Of a DNA stretch of 39,153 nt, positions 7,727-15,744 are shown piece by piece. The notes below the pieces were generated by a model, which was not told where the DNA came from, ran no database searches, and saw only the letters and a program-made list of their open reading frames with translations. Position 1 is the stretch's first letter. Every line of letters begins with the position of its first letter. The position numbers were made by a program, and so were the translations under genes. This stretch comes from Cardiobacteriales bacterium. Its GTDB lineage: Bacteria; Pseudomonadota; Gammaproteobacteria; Cardiobacteriales; Wohlfahrtiimonadaceae. The stretch covers positions 1-39,153 of the forward strand of contig JASLFR010000039.1 in assembly GCA_030150565.1 (NCBI GenBank), in the 5' to 3' direction.

Positions 7727-8995
7727 TTAATCTACCACTTTCTCCCCCATTAACGCGTAAAAATGATGCTCAAGGCGCTCATAATCTTCTGGCAAGCTAA
7801 GAGCAATCTTCGCCCGTTTCAACGCTAAACGCCCCATCACTTCTGCACTGCTTCGATAGAGAGCTTCATCACTCTCTTTAAGATGACGAAGCGATTTCTG
7901 TAGAGCGATCATCACCTCAATTAACGTCGCTCCATCTCGAGCGATAGGGGTGAAAAAATCATCAAAGAGATCATCAATGCATAAACGACTTAAATAGAGG
8001 TGGGGCCATACGATTTCGCTCCTATTTCGCTTTAATGCTTCACTAAAATTGGTAAAAAGGCGTGTACCTCGACTGATGACATCGATCGCTGTACCTGGAT
8101 CATTAACCGCTGGAGAGAGTGCTCGAGAAGCAACCTCCGATAATACGGAGAAGCCAAAACGGGGGTCCTGCTCAAATGAACGCTGCGTTGAGATTGCAAA
8201 TGCCTCCTCCACTTTTCGATTCTCTTCAGCGCTTAAACCGACGGTATAAGCGATCGGTGTTCGAATAGCGATAAAACTCCCCGCTCCCTCAACACAGTAG
8301 ATTGCGCGCCCTGCCCCTTCGGAGAGTCTCCCTAACAGGGGAAGATCGATAAATTGCACATATCCACTCTTACTGCTCAGAATCTGAGTAGAATTTTCAG
8401 GGATAATGGGAGCATCCTCTAGCGGTGCCGCCCCTAGAGTTAACGATTGAGCCCGATCATTAAGCGCCCGTTCAGTTACCCGCTCCACTCGAGTTGTAGT
8501 CTCCCCTAATCGGCCAAACTGCGTTAAATGATTGATCCAGCGTAAAAGGTTATAAATGACAAAAACTAAGACCGCAAGTGTTGCAATGAAGAGGAGCACC
8601 TTCCCCCGCTCCCCATACAGCCCCATATTGAGAGCGATAATACCAACAACACTAAAGAGGAATGAGCCGATAAAACTTGAGAGCACATTTTGGGTTGTAC
8701 TGTCTTGAATTAAGAGCTGCGTCGCCCGTGGAGTCGCGCCCCCACTTGCAGAACTATAAGCTGCCACCATCGTGCTTAAAGAGAAGGTGGTCACCGCTAA
8801 CATGCTTGAAGAGAGGATATTTAAAATAGTATCAACAGCATCTGCACCAATTTTACCCACAATCGATTCAGGGAGATAATCATTCAACCAAAATCCCAAA
8901 AGGGCTGTTATCACTCCAAGCAGTGAGAAGAGAGTCGCCCGTACCCAGATCTCCTTCATCAGATGCCGAATATTCCATTTCACTAACGCCTTCAC
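7727..8995 (-). CDS. DUF2254 family inner-membrane protein
   Basis: A 422-residue protein with four hydrophobic segments in the N-terminal third (about 20-40, 60-85, 105-125 and 132-150) and a long soluble C-terminal part. The segment LSSSMLAVTTFSLSTMVAAYSSAS-like after the second helix and the later SVLSEVASRALSPAVNDPGTA region are features of DUF2254, a widespread membrane family without an assigned function. The start is a GTG with AAGGAGA correctly spaced; the overlapping ATG two bases upstream runs straight into TGA. The amidase gene follows closely. No regulatory site was recognised. Confidence 0.8.
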   Translation of the reverse strand: MKALVKWNIRHLMKEIWVRATLFSLLGVITALLGFWLNDYLPESIVGKIGADAVDTILNILSSSMLAVTTFSLSTMVAAYSSASGGATPRATQLLIQDSTTQNVLSSFIGSFLFSVVGIIALNMGLYGERGKVLLFIATLAVLVFVIYNLLRWINHLTQFGRLGETTTRVERVTERALNDRAQSLTLGAAPLEDAPIIPENSTQILSSKSGYVQFIDLPLLGRLSEGAGRAIYCVEGAGSFIAIRTPIAYTVGLSAEENRKVEEAFAISTQRSFEQDPRFGFSVLSEVASRALSPAVNDPGTAIDVISRGTRLFTNFSEALKRNRSEIVWPHLYLSRLCIDDLFDDFFTPIARDGATLIEVMIALQKSLRHLKESDEALYRSSAEVMGRLALKRAKIALSLPEDYERLEHHFYALMGEKVVD

Positions 8996-9178
8996 ATCGC
9001 TCTCCTTATCAATTATCTCCCCTTTAGTGTAATCAAGAGAGTGGGGTGCGGTTATTAAATTAATAAAAGAGGAGGCTCCTCCTCAATGCAAGCATTAAAT
9101 CACGCAGATGGGGGCTCATTAGGTAGAGTAAAGAGAGTGGATAGCAAGGGGTGATTCAATCCCTCCTCGCTCTTAAAT

Positions 9179-9197
9179 GCTAATAATTATCATTTGC
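9179..9197. promoter_or_regulatory. Putative Fur box
   Basis: GCTAATAATTATCATTTGC matches the 19-bp Fur consensus GATAATGATAATCATTATC at 14 of 19 positions. It lies about 65 bases upstream of a siderophore-interacting protein gene, the expected target of iron repression. Position and match together make it credible, but binding is inferred. Confidence 0.6.
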
Positions 9198-9262
9198 ATT
9201 TACATCTTAAACCATTCAAGATGGAGCCATTCAAAAAAACAACATAAGAGGAGTTGATCACT

Positions 9263-10072
9263 ATGAAACGTATTCACCGCAGCCTCATTACGCTTGTCGA
9301 GAAGGAGTATCTCACCCCCAACTTCTTACGAGCGACCTTCTACTGTAACGATATTGAGCCCTATCTTAAAACACCCCTTGGCGTTAATAATAAGCTCTTC
9401 TTTCCACCTGAAGGGGTAACCTTCACGGAGGAGAATCTCTTCTTTAGTGAAGCGGAGAATCGTTGGATCATAAAAGGGAGTGAGGAAACGCCCATCATTC
9501 GTACCTATACACACCGAAAAATTGATCCTGAGAAGCGATTAATCACTATCGATTTTGCGGTTCATGAAGGGGATACCATCGCTTGTGATTGGATCGTAAA
9601 GGCTGAAAAAGGGGCGATCTTAGGGATGGCGATGAAGATTGAGCATCGCCCTGCTGTAACGGATGCTAAAGAGTATCTCTTTATGGCGGATATGACAGGG
9701 ATTCCTGTTGCATCAGCGCTGATTGAAGCACTCCCCGCCTCTGCTAATGTAACCGTTTTGGCTGAAATTCTCTCAGAAGAAGATAAATACCCCCACTTCA
9801 CAGGCGCAGCAACAATTAATGTTGAGTGGGTAATCAATCCTGATCCTTCAAAAGGGAGCCCCCTTTTAGAGCGTCTCAAATCGCTTGAAAATCTCGATCA
9901 ATTTGGAGATGGTCGTTACGCGCATGTAACGACTGAATATAGTACCGTTCGCTCAGTTCGCACTTTTCTAAGAGATGAGAGGCTCTGGGAGCGAGATGAA
10001 GTCTTTGCATGTGCTTATTGGCAGATTGGAAAGCGTGAAAATGAGCCTCGTCAAAAGCGGATGGAGGATTAA
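9263..10072 (+). CDS. Siderophore-interacting protein (ViuB/SIP flavin reductase family)
   Basis: A 269-residue cytoplasmic flavoenzyme predicted to reduce ferric-siderophore complexes so that iron is released. The FAD-binding signature RTYTHR (about 80-85) is followed by IDFAVHEGDTIACDW, matching the family's DFVxHxxxGPAxxW block in outline. The nicotinamide-side motif appears as YLFMADMTGIPVASALIEALP, a variant of the usual GDETALPAI. The C-terminal ACAYWQIGKR matches the terminal YWRxG block. I start at the ATG at 9263, nine bases after GAGGAG; a TTG at 9254 is in frame but falls next to that site. It sits below a Fur-like box and 24 bases before an ABC transporter gene, so the pair is probably iron-regulated. 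Confidence 0.8.
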   Translation: MKRIHRSLITLVEKEYLTPNFLRATFYCNDIEPYLKTPLGVNNKLFFPPEGVTFTEENLFFSEAENRWIIKGSEETPIIRTYTHRKIDPEKRLITIDFAVHEGDTIACDWIVKAEKGAILGMAMKIEHRPAVTDAKEYLFMADMTGIPVASALIEALPASANVTVLAEILSEEDKYPHFTGAATINVEWVINPDPSKGSPLLERLKSLENLDQFGDGRYAHVTTEYSTVRSVRTFLRDERLWERDEVFACAYWQIGKRENEPRQKRMED

Positions 10073-10096
10073 CCTAATCTAAATGAGAGAGATTCT

Positions 10097-11890
10097 ATGA
10101 GCTTCTTCCAACTCTTTAAAGCGCTGAGAAAATTCGCCTCCCCCTACCGCTGGCTCATTATCGCCACCTTAATTTTAACCTTTATCGGCGCCTTTGCCGC
10201 ACAGGTGAATGCGCTTGTCCTTCGCTATGCGGTGGATTCCATCAACTATTTAGTGGAATCAGAGGCTCCCTTTGAAGCGGGGGCGAAACTGCTCATCACT
10301 ATTGCAGCGATTCTTTTAGGGAAAGAGGTGATTAGCGCAATAGTCCAATTTGGGCAGAAATTTTATGGGGAGAAGTTACGAATCAACCTCTCAAAAGATC
10401 TTGTTGAGGCGATTGTGCACAAAATATTGGGCTATCGCCTCTCCTTCTTTCAGGCGCCTGAAAATGAGTCGGGGCGATTGCAGACCCGTATCGATCGAGG
10501 CGTTGCAAGCATCACCCGCTTAACTCAAAATTTCTTTGTCAATATCTTACCGATCTTCATGAGCTCCCTTATGGCGCTCATTCTGATGTTTAACGCTAAT
10601 CTTTATATTGGGCTTGTGGGATTATCGGTTATTCCGCTCTACTACTTCATCTCAACCCGACAAGCAAAAAGGCTAAAAGGGCGCCGCAGAACCATTCGGG
10701 GATTTAGGGAGCAGCAGAGTCAAGGGATCTTATCGATCATCAACTCCATCACTGTCATTAAATCGTTTAACCGTGAAGCAAATGAGGAGAAGCGGCAGTT
10801 CACGCTCCAAAATGAGCTTAAAAGCAGTGAAACGAAGATGCGGCAGATGGGGTTTCTCTTCGATACTCTAAAATCTTTTGTGGATCAGATCGGTGTTGTC
10901 CTCATTATTCTGCTAAGCGCCTACTTCGTGCTTAAAGGTGAGATGAGCATCGGCGCAATTATGTTCCATATTCTACTCTTTAATAATGTCTCTGCCCCCA
11001 TTCGGCAGTTACAACGCATCTATGATGATATGAGTGAGGCACTCATCTACTCTGAAGGGTATTTTGAGATTCTCTCAGCTCACGAGGAGAGAGAACCCTC
11101 TGGCAATTATAGAAGTGAAGCTCCTTCTGGAGTATTCAATGTTGAGAATGTAAGCTTCCAATACCCCAATGGCACTTGGGCGCTCAAAAATGTGAATTTA
11201 ACTATTCCTAAAGGGAAAATCACTGCGATTGTTGGATTATCGGGAGCGGGAAAAAGTACCCTCATCAGCCTGCTTGATCGCTTTTATGAGCCGACAGAGG
11301 GGCAGATCTTCCTCGATAATATCCCCCTCACCCAATACGATACCCAATTTCTGCGGGAGCATATTGGGCTTGTCCTTCAAAAAAATCATATCTTTAGTGG
11401 CTCAATTGAGGAGAATATCCGTTACGGAAATCTCAATGCAACTGAGGCAGAGGTGAAAGAAGCGGCTCAAAAAGCCTCTATTCATGAGCAGATTGTAGCG
11501 ATGGAGCATGGTTATCAGACCGATGCGCTCTCCCTCTCTGGAGGTCAACAGCAGAGAATCGCCATCGCCCGTATGTTTCTAAAAGATCCCCCCATCATCT
11601 TCCTCGATGAGCCAACAGCAAGCTTAGATGCAATCGCTACGGAGCAGATTAAAAATAGTCTCGATGCGATTAAAAAAGGGCGTACTGTTGTGATTATCTC
11701 CCACAGCCTCTCCCAAATTATTGATGCCGATTACACCTACGTTATGAAAGAGGGAACCGTTGTAGAATCAGGGAGACATCGGGAGCTCTACCGCAAAGGG
11801 GGCGTCTATGCTGATATCTTTGATGCGATGACTCGAAGCCTCAATCTCGATAAAATCATCGATCTAAAATCAGATCATAAGAGCGAATAA
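10097..11890 (+). CDS. ABC transporter, fused permease and ATPase half-transporter
   Basis: A 597-residue type IV (exporter-fold) half-transporter with about six membrane helices in residues 15-310, followed by a nucleotide-binding domain. Walker A GLSGAGKST is at 380-388, signature LSGGQQQR begins at 480, and Walker B IIFLDEP has D504 and E505; all are intact. It should act as a homodimer, or with a partner not in the window. General relatives export lipids or drugs, but its place behind a SIP gene and a Fur-like box resembles the IrtAB and YbtPQ systems, exporter-fold proteins that import ferric siderophores. In IrtA the SIP domain is fused; here it is a separate gene. The import direction is inference. 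Confidence 0.85.
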   Translation: MSFFQLFKALRKFASPYRWLIIATLILTFIGAFAAQVNALVLRYAVDSINYLVESEAPFEAGAKLLITIAAILLGKEVISAIVQFGQKFYGEKLRINLSKDLVEAIVHKILGYRLSFFQAPENESGRLQTRIDRGVASITRLTQNFFVNILPIFMSSLMALILMFNANLYIGLVGLSVIPLYYFISTRQAKRLKGRRRTIRGFREQQSQGILSIINSITVIKSFNREANEEKRQFTLQNELKSSETKMRQMGFLFDTLKSFVDQIGVVLIILLSAYFVLKGEMSIGAIMFHILLFNNVSAPIRQLQRIYDDMSEALIYSEGYFEILSAHEEREPSGNYRSEAPSGVFNVENVSFQYPNGTWALKNVNLTIPKGKITAIVGLSGAGKSTLISLLDRFYEPTEGQIFLDNIPLTQYDTQFLREHIGLVLQKNHIFSGSIEENIRYGNLNATEAEVKEAAQKASIHEQIVAMEHGYQTDALSLSGGQQQRIAIARMFLKDPPIIFLDEPTASLDAIATEQIKNSLDAIKKGRTVVIISHSLSQIIDADYTYVMKEGTVVESGRHRELYRKGGVYADIFDAMTRSLNLDKIIDLKSDHKSE

Positions 11891-11926
11891 AAAAGCACCC
11901 AGATACCTCTACCTGAGCGCTTTTTT
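11889..11926. terminator. Bidirectional terminator between converging genes
   Basis: An imperfect 17-bp stem begins AAAAAAGC and ends GCTTTTTT with a four-base loop region. It has T runs on both strands, so it can end the iron-module transcript (plus) and the hypothetical gene at 11949-12242 (minus). Confidence 0.75.
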
Positions 11927-11948
11927 AGATAATCTTTAATTAAAAAAA

Positions 11949-12242
11949 TTACTGCTGAGCCGCTTCAATCTCCTCTATCGCTTTTGGGACACGTCTCCCT
12001 GTGCTCACCTTAATGAGGTCATCACGGACCGCTTCAGGATTCTTAATAAAATCCATCACCAACCCTGCTAACGCATCTGCATGATTTGAGACATGCAACA
12101 TCCCTAAACGGATCGGCTCATCACTTACAATTGCATTCACAAGAGCTGTGATAATTGGGGTATCACTATTCTCAATAAATTTACCTGAATGTAGATAGAT
12201 AGTGCGCATTGCCACTTCATAATTTGGGTTTACTCTATTCAT
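11949..12242 (-). CDS. Hypothetical 97-residue protein
   Basis: Small soluble protein with no recognised family. The sequence is mixed alpha/beta in character with no cysteines, no signal peptide and no membrane segment. The C terminus (about 60-97) looks helical and ends in a charged IEEIEAAQQ tail. A very good GGAGGAG seven bases before the ATG and a terminator just past the stop support it as a real monocistronic gene. It is divergent from the Imm51-like gene across 187 bases that must hold both promoters. No function is proposed. Confidence 0.65.
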   Translation of the reverse strand: MNRVNPNYEVAMRTIYLHSGKFIENSDTPIITALVNAIVSDEPIRLGMLHVSNHADALAGLVMDFIKNPEAVRDDLIKVSTGRRVPKAIEEIEAAQQ

Positions 12243-12429
12243 ATATCTCCTCCAATATTATTCTTATTATCAATGAGTAATCGCTCTGGATTAGAGGGTT
12301 TCACTATAGCAACCTGAGCCTAAGAGGCAAGATATTGGGCGATTAAACTTTTAAATCTCTACTGCTCCCCTACTCTATCTTTTAGTAAAATGAGCTCTTA
12401 ATCTATCGCATAAAAAGGAGAGTAAAATT

Positions 12430-12750
12430 ATGGAAGAATTGCACCACCTAGCCCCCTTCATCTTTCTATTTGATGGGGAGAATGAGCTTGAGCTCTACTT
12501 CGATGCAGATGAGCGCTACGAAATTTTTGAAGATTATGATCAAAATCACTCAGCTGCGATTTGGGTCGACCTGATCGAGCTCTTTTTAGAGGAGAATCTC
12601 CCCGATCTATTGGGTGCTTTTGAGTATGAGCCTGATTATGATCGCTTCGTACTTCGGGGTGAATGTGAGGATGTTCGCCAATTTGCACTCGCTTTTCACC
12701 CCATTTTTCACGATGATGGAGAACTAGGTGCGCTAATCGAAGCGCTCTAA
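12430..12750 (+). CDS. Small acidic protein resembling the Imm51 immunity family
   Basis: A 106-residue strongly acidic cytoplasmic protein. The layout, an N-terminal strand pair, then IWVDLIELFLEENLPDLL, then FEYEPDYDRFVLRGECEDVRQFALAF, resembles Imm51 proteins, where a W-x-x-L-A helix precedes a FDPEAGMF-type strand and a final helix. Imm51 members neutralise secreted toxins, but many are stand-alone genes, and no toxin gene is visible nearby. The start follows AAGGAG by nine bases. The flavin monooxygenase gene begins 21 bases after the stop, so the two are probably co-transcribed. Family assignment is by memory of the pattern and is moderate at best. Confidence 0.55.
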   Translation: MEELHHLAPFIFLFDGENELELYFDADERYEIFEDYDQNHSAAIWVDLIELFLEENLPDLLGAFEYEPDYDRFVLRGECEDVRQFALAFHPIFHDDGELGALIEAL

Positions 12751-12771
12751 ATCAATACAAGGGAGGAAGAG

Positions 12772-13770
12772 ATGATCCATTATTCTATTTTAGATCTTGC
12801 CAATATTTATGAGGGGGAGAGTGCTGCTGATGCGTTTCAACGGACTCGTTCACTCGCTATTAAAGCTGATACTCTAGGCTATCGCCGTTTCTGGGTGGCT
12901 GAGCATCACAACATGGTCAATATCGCAAGTGCGGCAACCTCTCTTCTCATCGGCTATATTGCAGAGGCTACAGAGCGTATTAGAGTCGGTTCAGGTGGTG
13001 TTATGCTCCCTAATCACTCACCTCTCGTTATTGCTGAGCAATTTGGAACACTGGCATCCCTCTACCCAGATCGCATCGATCTTGGGGTAGGAAGAGCACC
13101 TGGTTCTGATGCTGCAACAAGTCGAGCTCTGCGGCGTCTCTCAACAAGAGCGGAGGAGTTCCCTCAAGATGTGGTTGAGCTCCTTCGTTACTTTAGTGAT
13201 GAGTCACTCCCTATTGAAGCGATTCCTGGTAAAGGGCTCCATGTTCCTATCTGGATTTTAGGCTCATCCCTCTTTGGAGCACAATTAGCGGCTCACCTTG
13301 GGCTCCCTTACGCCTTTGCCGCTCACTTTGCTCCTGCCCATTTAGAGGCTGCTTTAGATGCCTATCATCAAAACTTTCGCCCCTCACCCTATTTAGAGAA
13401 GCCGTATGCGATGATCTGTATGAATGCAGTAGTAGCACCAACCGATGAGGAGGCTCAACATCTCTTCACCACAATGCAGCAAGCCTTTACACTTCTTCTA
13501 AGAGGCGCTAGAAGAGCGACACCTCCCCCCATTACAGAAGAAGAACTCTCTCGAATGCAGTTACCCCGTGAAAGAAGATATGTGAGTGAGACATTACGCT
13601 ATTCAGCCGTCGGCTCTCCTGAAACGGTTAAATCGTTTATCCAAAATCTCCTTAAAAAACATGATGTAAAAGAGTTGATGTTTGCTGGAGCGATTTACGA
13701 TAATGAGTTACGTCTGCGCTCTTTTACACTGCTCGATGCCGTTATGAATGAGATCAATAACGGCAAATAG
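12772..13770 (+). CDS. yhbW: LLM-class flavin-dependent monooxygenase, YhbW type
   Basis: A 332-residue bacterial-luciferase-fold enzyme, a single-component-like member that uses reduced flavin supplied by a reductase; the natural substrate of YhbW is not known. Long blocks agree with E. coli YhbW: RFWVAEHHNM (about 39-48), IASAATSLLIGY, VGSGGVMLPNHSPLVIAEQF (about 73-92) and RIDLGVGRAPGSD (about 102-114), then LGSSLFGAQLAA and CMNAVVAPTDEEA. The length matches the family. GGAGG is five bases before the ATG. It shares a short operon with the Imm51-like gene and ends just before the tRNA-Leu promoter. Confidence 0.9.
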   Translation: MIHYSILDLANIYEGESAADAFQRTRSLAIKADTLGYRRFWVAEHHNMVNIASAATSLLIGYIAEATERIRVGSGGVMLPNHSPLVIAEQFGTLASLYPDRIDLGVGRAPGSDAATSRALRRLSTRAEEFPQDVVELLRYFSDESLPIEAIPGKGLHVPIWILGSSLFGAQLAAHLGLPYAFAAHFAPAHLEAALDAYHQNFRPSPYLEKPYAMICMNAVVAPTDEEAQHLFTTMQQAFTLLLRGARRATPPPITEEELSRMQLPRERRYVSETLRYSAVGSPETVKSFIQNLLKKHDVKELMFAGAIYDNELRLRSFTLLDAVMNEINNGK

Positions 13771-13802
13771 TGAGCATTTTTTGCACTGTAAGAGATTCCT
13801 TA

Positions 13803-13830
13803 TTGACGAACAAAATTAGTTCGCTATAAT
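13803..13830 (+). promoter_or_regulatory. Sigma70 promoter of tRNA-Leu
   Basis: TTGACG at 13803-13808 and a perfect TATAAT at 13825-13830 are 16 bases apart and end 12 bases before the mature tRNA. The strength and position fit a stable-RNA promoter. Confidence 0.8.
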
Positions 13831-13842
13831 TGTTTCCCTAAT

Positions 13843-13927
13843 GCGAGAGTGGCGGAATTGGTAGACGCACTGGATTTAGATTCCAGCGCCGAAAGGCGTG
13901 AGAGTTCAAGTCTCTCCTTTCGCACCA
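13843..13927 (+). tRNA. tRNA-Leu (anticodon UAG)
   Basis: An 85-base class II tRNA with encoded CCA. The acceptor GCGAGAG pairs with CTTTCGC (one G-T), the anticodon stem CTGGA/TCCAG carries loop TTTAGAT with anticodon TAG reading CUA, the variable arm is a short GCCGAAAGGCG-type hairpin, and the T arm is GAGAG TTCAAGT CTCTC. It has its own promoter upstream and a terminator 40 bases downstream. Confidence 0.95.
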
Positions 13928-13968
13928 TACAATGGTTTATGGTGATTTGATCACCTTGAATTTTCTCT

Positions 13969-13995
13969 AAAAGGTGCGGAAACGCACCTTTTTTT
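13969..13995 (+). terminator. Intrinsic terminator after tRNA-Leu
   Basis: AAAAGGTGCG, a GAAA tetraloop, and CGCACCTTTTTTT form a strong hairpin with a T run. It lies between the tRNA and tig, and is preceded by a smaller inverted repeat GGTGA/TCACC at 13941-13955. The tig start is only 30 bases downstream, so some read-through into tig is plausible. Confidence 0.85.
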
Positions 13996-14024
13996 ATTTC
14001 TAATCTGCAATTAGGTAAAAAAAT

Positions 14025-15323
14025 ATGTCAACTGTTGAAACTTTAGAAGGCCTTAAGCGCCGTATTCAGATCGAACTTGACGCAGCGGAGATCAACACTG
14101 AAGTTGAAAAACGTCTAAAAGATGTGGCGCGTCGCGTAAAAATTGATGGCTTCCGTCCAGGAAAAGTGCCAATGAAGCTCGTTCGCAGTATGCACGCTGA
14201 GCAGATTGAAAACGATGTTGTGAACGATCTTCTTGGTAAAAAATATCAGGAATTCATGCAAGAGAATAAAGAGATCAATCCTGCTGGCTATCCTGAAATT
14301 GCACCAGTTGAAGATAAACCTTACGCATTCACTGCAGAATTTGAAGTGCTCCCCACTTTTGAAATTCAAGGTTTAGATTCTCTTAAAGCTAAAAAGGTTA
14401 CCGCAACGGTTGAAGAGAGCGATGTCGATAACATGATCGAAACGCTCCGCAAACAACAGACAACTTGGGAGAGTGTTGAGCGTGCAGCAGAGAAAGATGA
14501 TCGTGTGAAGATCAACTTTGTAGGCAGCATCGATGGCGTTGAATTTGATGGTGGAAAAGGGAATGATGTTCCTTTAGTTCTTGGTTCAGGCTCAATGATC
14601 CCAGGCTTTGAAGAGGGCATCATCGGCATGAATAAAGGGGAGACTAAAGTTGTAGATGTCACCTTCCCTGAAGAGTATCAAGCTGAATCCCTCAAAGGGA
14701 AAGAGGCTCAATTTGAGATCACAGTAACTGAGATTGAGACCCCTAACCTTCCTGAGGTGAATGAAGATTTTGCAAAACTCTTCGGCATTACCGAAGGGGG
14801 TGTAGAAGCACTTCGCGCTGAGCTAAAAACAAATATGGAGCGTGAACTCAACAACACCATCCACACTCGCTTCAAAAATGAGTTAATGGATGCGTTAGCT
14901 GAAGCGAACAAAATCGATGTTCCCCAAGCACTCATCAATAGCGAAGTTCAAAATATGGCTCGCCAATCAAACTTCCCTGAAGCACAGAACCAAGAGCAAG
15001 CAGCCCAAATTATGGAGATTGCGCTTAGATCATTTGGAGAAGAGGCTGAAAAACGTGCTCGTTTAGGATTGATTGTTGGTCAATTAATCACTGAAAAAGA
15101 GATTGAACTTGAAGATAAATATGTCGATGCACGCCTCGAATCACTCGCAGCGACGTATGAAGATCCTCAAGAAGTGATCGAATACTTCAAGAGCGATGAG
15201 AATAGCATGCGCTCAATCCGCAATATTGCTCTAGAAGATCAAATTGTAGATCTTTTAGCAAAAGATGCTGTTATCACGGAAGAGAAAGTAAGCTTTGATG
15301 AGCTTATGAATCCTAACCGATAA
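14025..15323 (+). CDS. tig: Trigger factor, ribosome-associated chaperone
   Basis: A 432-residue chaperone and peptidyl-prolyl isomerase that binds the ribosome near L23 at the polypeptide exit and shields nascent chains. The ribosome-binding loop GFRPGKVP is at 42-49. The FKBP-type isomerase domain spans about 159-240 (DDRVKINFVGSIDG to VTEIE), and the helical C-terminal arms fill the rest. The length equals that of E. coli Tig. In many gammaproteobacteria tig is followed by clpP, clpX and lon; here rpsU follows instead. The start ATG has AGG about ten bases upstream, a modest site. The promoter is either between the tRNA terminator and the ATG, where there is little room, or tRNA read-through contributes. 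Confidence 0.97.
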   Translation: MSTVETLEGLKRRIQIELDAAEINTEVEKRLKDVARRVKIDGFRPGKVPMKLVRSMHAEQIENDVVNDLLGKKYQEFMQENKEINPAGYPEIAPVEDKPYAFTAEFEVLPTFEIQGLDSLKAKKVTATVEESDVDNMIETLRKQQTTWESVERAAEKDDRVKINFVGSIDGVEFDGGKGNDVPLVLGSGSMIPGFEEGIIGMNKGETKVVDVTFPEEYQAESLKGKEAQFEITVTEIETPNLPEVNEDFAKLFGITEGGVEALRAELKTNMERELNNTIHTRFKNELMDALAEANKIDVPQALINSEVQNMARQSNFPEAQNQEQAAQIMEIALRSFGEEAEKRARLGLIVGQLITEKEIELEDKYVDARLESLAATYEDPQEVIEYFKSDENSMRSIRNIALEDQIVDLLAKDAVITEEKVSFDELMNPNR

Positions 15324-15333
15324 ATAGCAATCG

Positions 15334-15379
15334 GGGCATTATCGCTTGCAATATCTCAAATAGAGAAGATATAATGCCC
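15334..15379. repeat. Long inverted repeat between tig and rpsU
   Basis: GGGCATTAT (15334-15342) and ATAATGCCC (15371-15379) are a perfect 9-bp pair. The 28-base loop can form a second small stem from ATATCT and AGATAT. No T run follows, so this may be a processing or pausing hairpin rather than a strong terminator. Confidence 0.45.
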
Positions 15380-15445
15380 TATTCGTCACTCTTTAATAGA
15401 GTGGTTTTAATATCAAACTTATATATCAAATTGAGGTGATGCTTA

Positions 15446-15661
15446 ATGCCTTTCGTAAAAATTCGCGAAAATGAACCTTTCGAAGTTGCGCTTCGTCGTT
15501 TCAAGCGCTCAACAGAAAAAGCAGGAATTATTACAGAAGCTCGTGCTCGTGAGTTCTTTGAAAAACCCACAGAAGAGCGCAAGCGTAAGGCAGCGGCTGC
15601 GCAGAAGCGCCATTACAAACGTGTAATGCGTGACTCCAACCGCAGAGTTCGTTACTACTAA
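15446..15661 (+). CDS. rpsU: 30S ribosomal protein bS21
   Basis: A 71-residue, highly basic small-subunit protein that binds near the 3' end of 16S rRNA and helps initiation. The sequence is recognisably S21 throughout: PFVKIRENEPFEVALRRFKR at the start, EFFEKPTEERKRK in the middle, and an arginine-rich C terminus ending RRVRYY. GAGGTGA lies six bases before the ATG. In E. coli rpsU heads the dnaG-rpoD operon; here it is followed at once by a terminator, so the classical macromolecular synthesis operon is not present at this place. Confidence 0.97.
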   Translation: MPFVKIRENEPFEVALRRFKRSTEKAGIITEARAREFFEKPTEERKRKAAAAQKRHYKRVMRDSNRRVRYY

Positions 15662-15692
15662 ATTGTAGCTAATAGAACAGATTACAAAATAG

Positions 15693-15725
15693 AGCCTCGG
15701 TGAGATAATCATTGAGGCTTTTTTT
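15693..15725 (+). terminator. Intrinsic terminator after rpsU
   Basis: AGCCTCGGTGA pairs with TCATTGAGGCT (two G-T pairs) around a five-base loop, then at least seven Ts. It ends the rpsU transcript 30 bases past the stop. Confidence 0.85.
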
Positions 15726-15744
15726 ATTACGTAAAGGGTACAAA

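Noticed and set aside
13843..13927. tRNA-Leu as an integration site of a mobile element
   Set aside because: No integrase, no repeated 3' end of the tRNA nearby, and housekeeping genes on both sides.
15712..15744. Upstream TTG start for the small lipoprotein
   Set aside because: It sits inside the rpsU terminator and would put a second basic stretch before the signal peptide; the ATG at 15745 has its own binding site.
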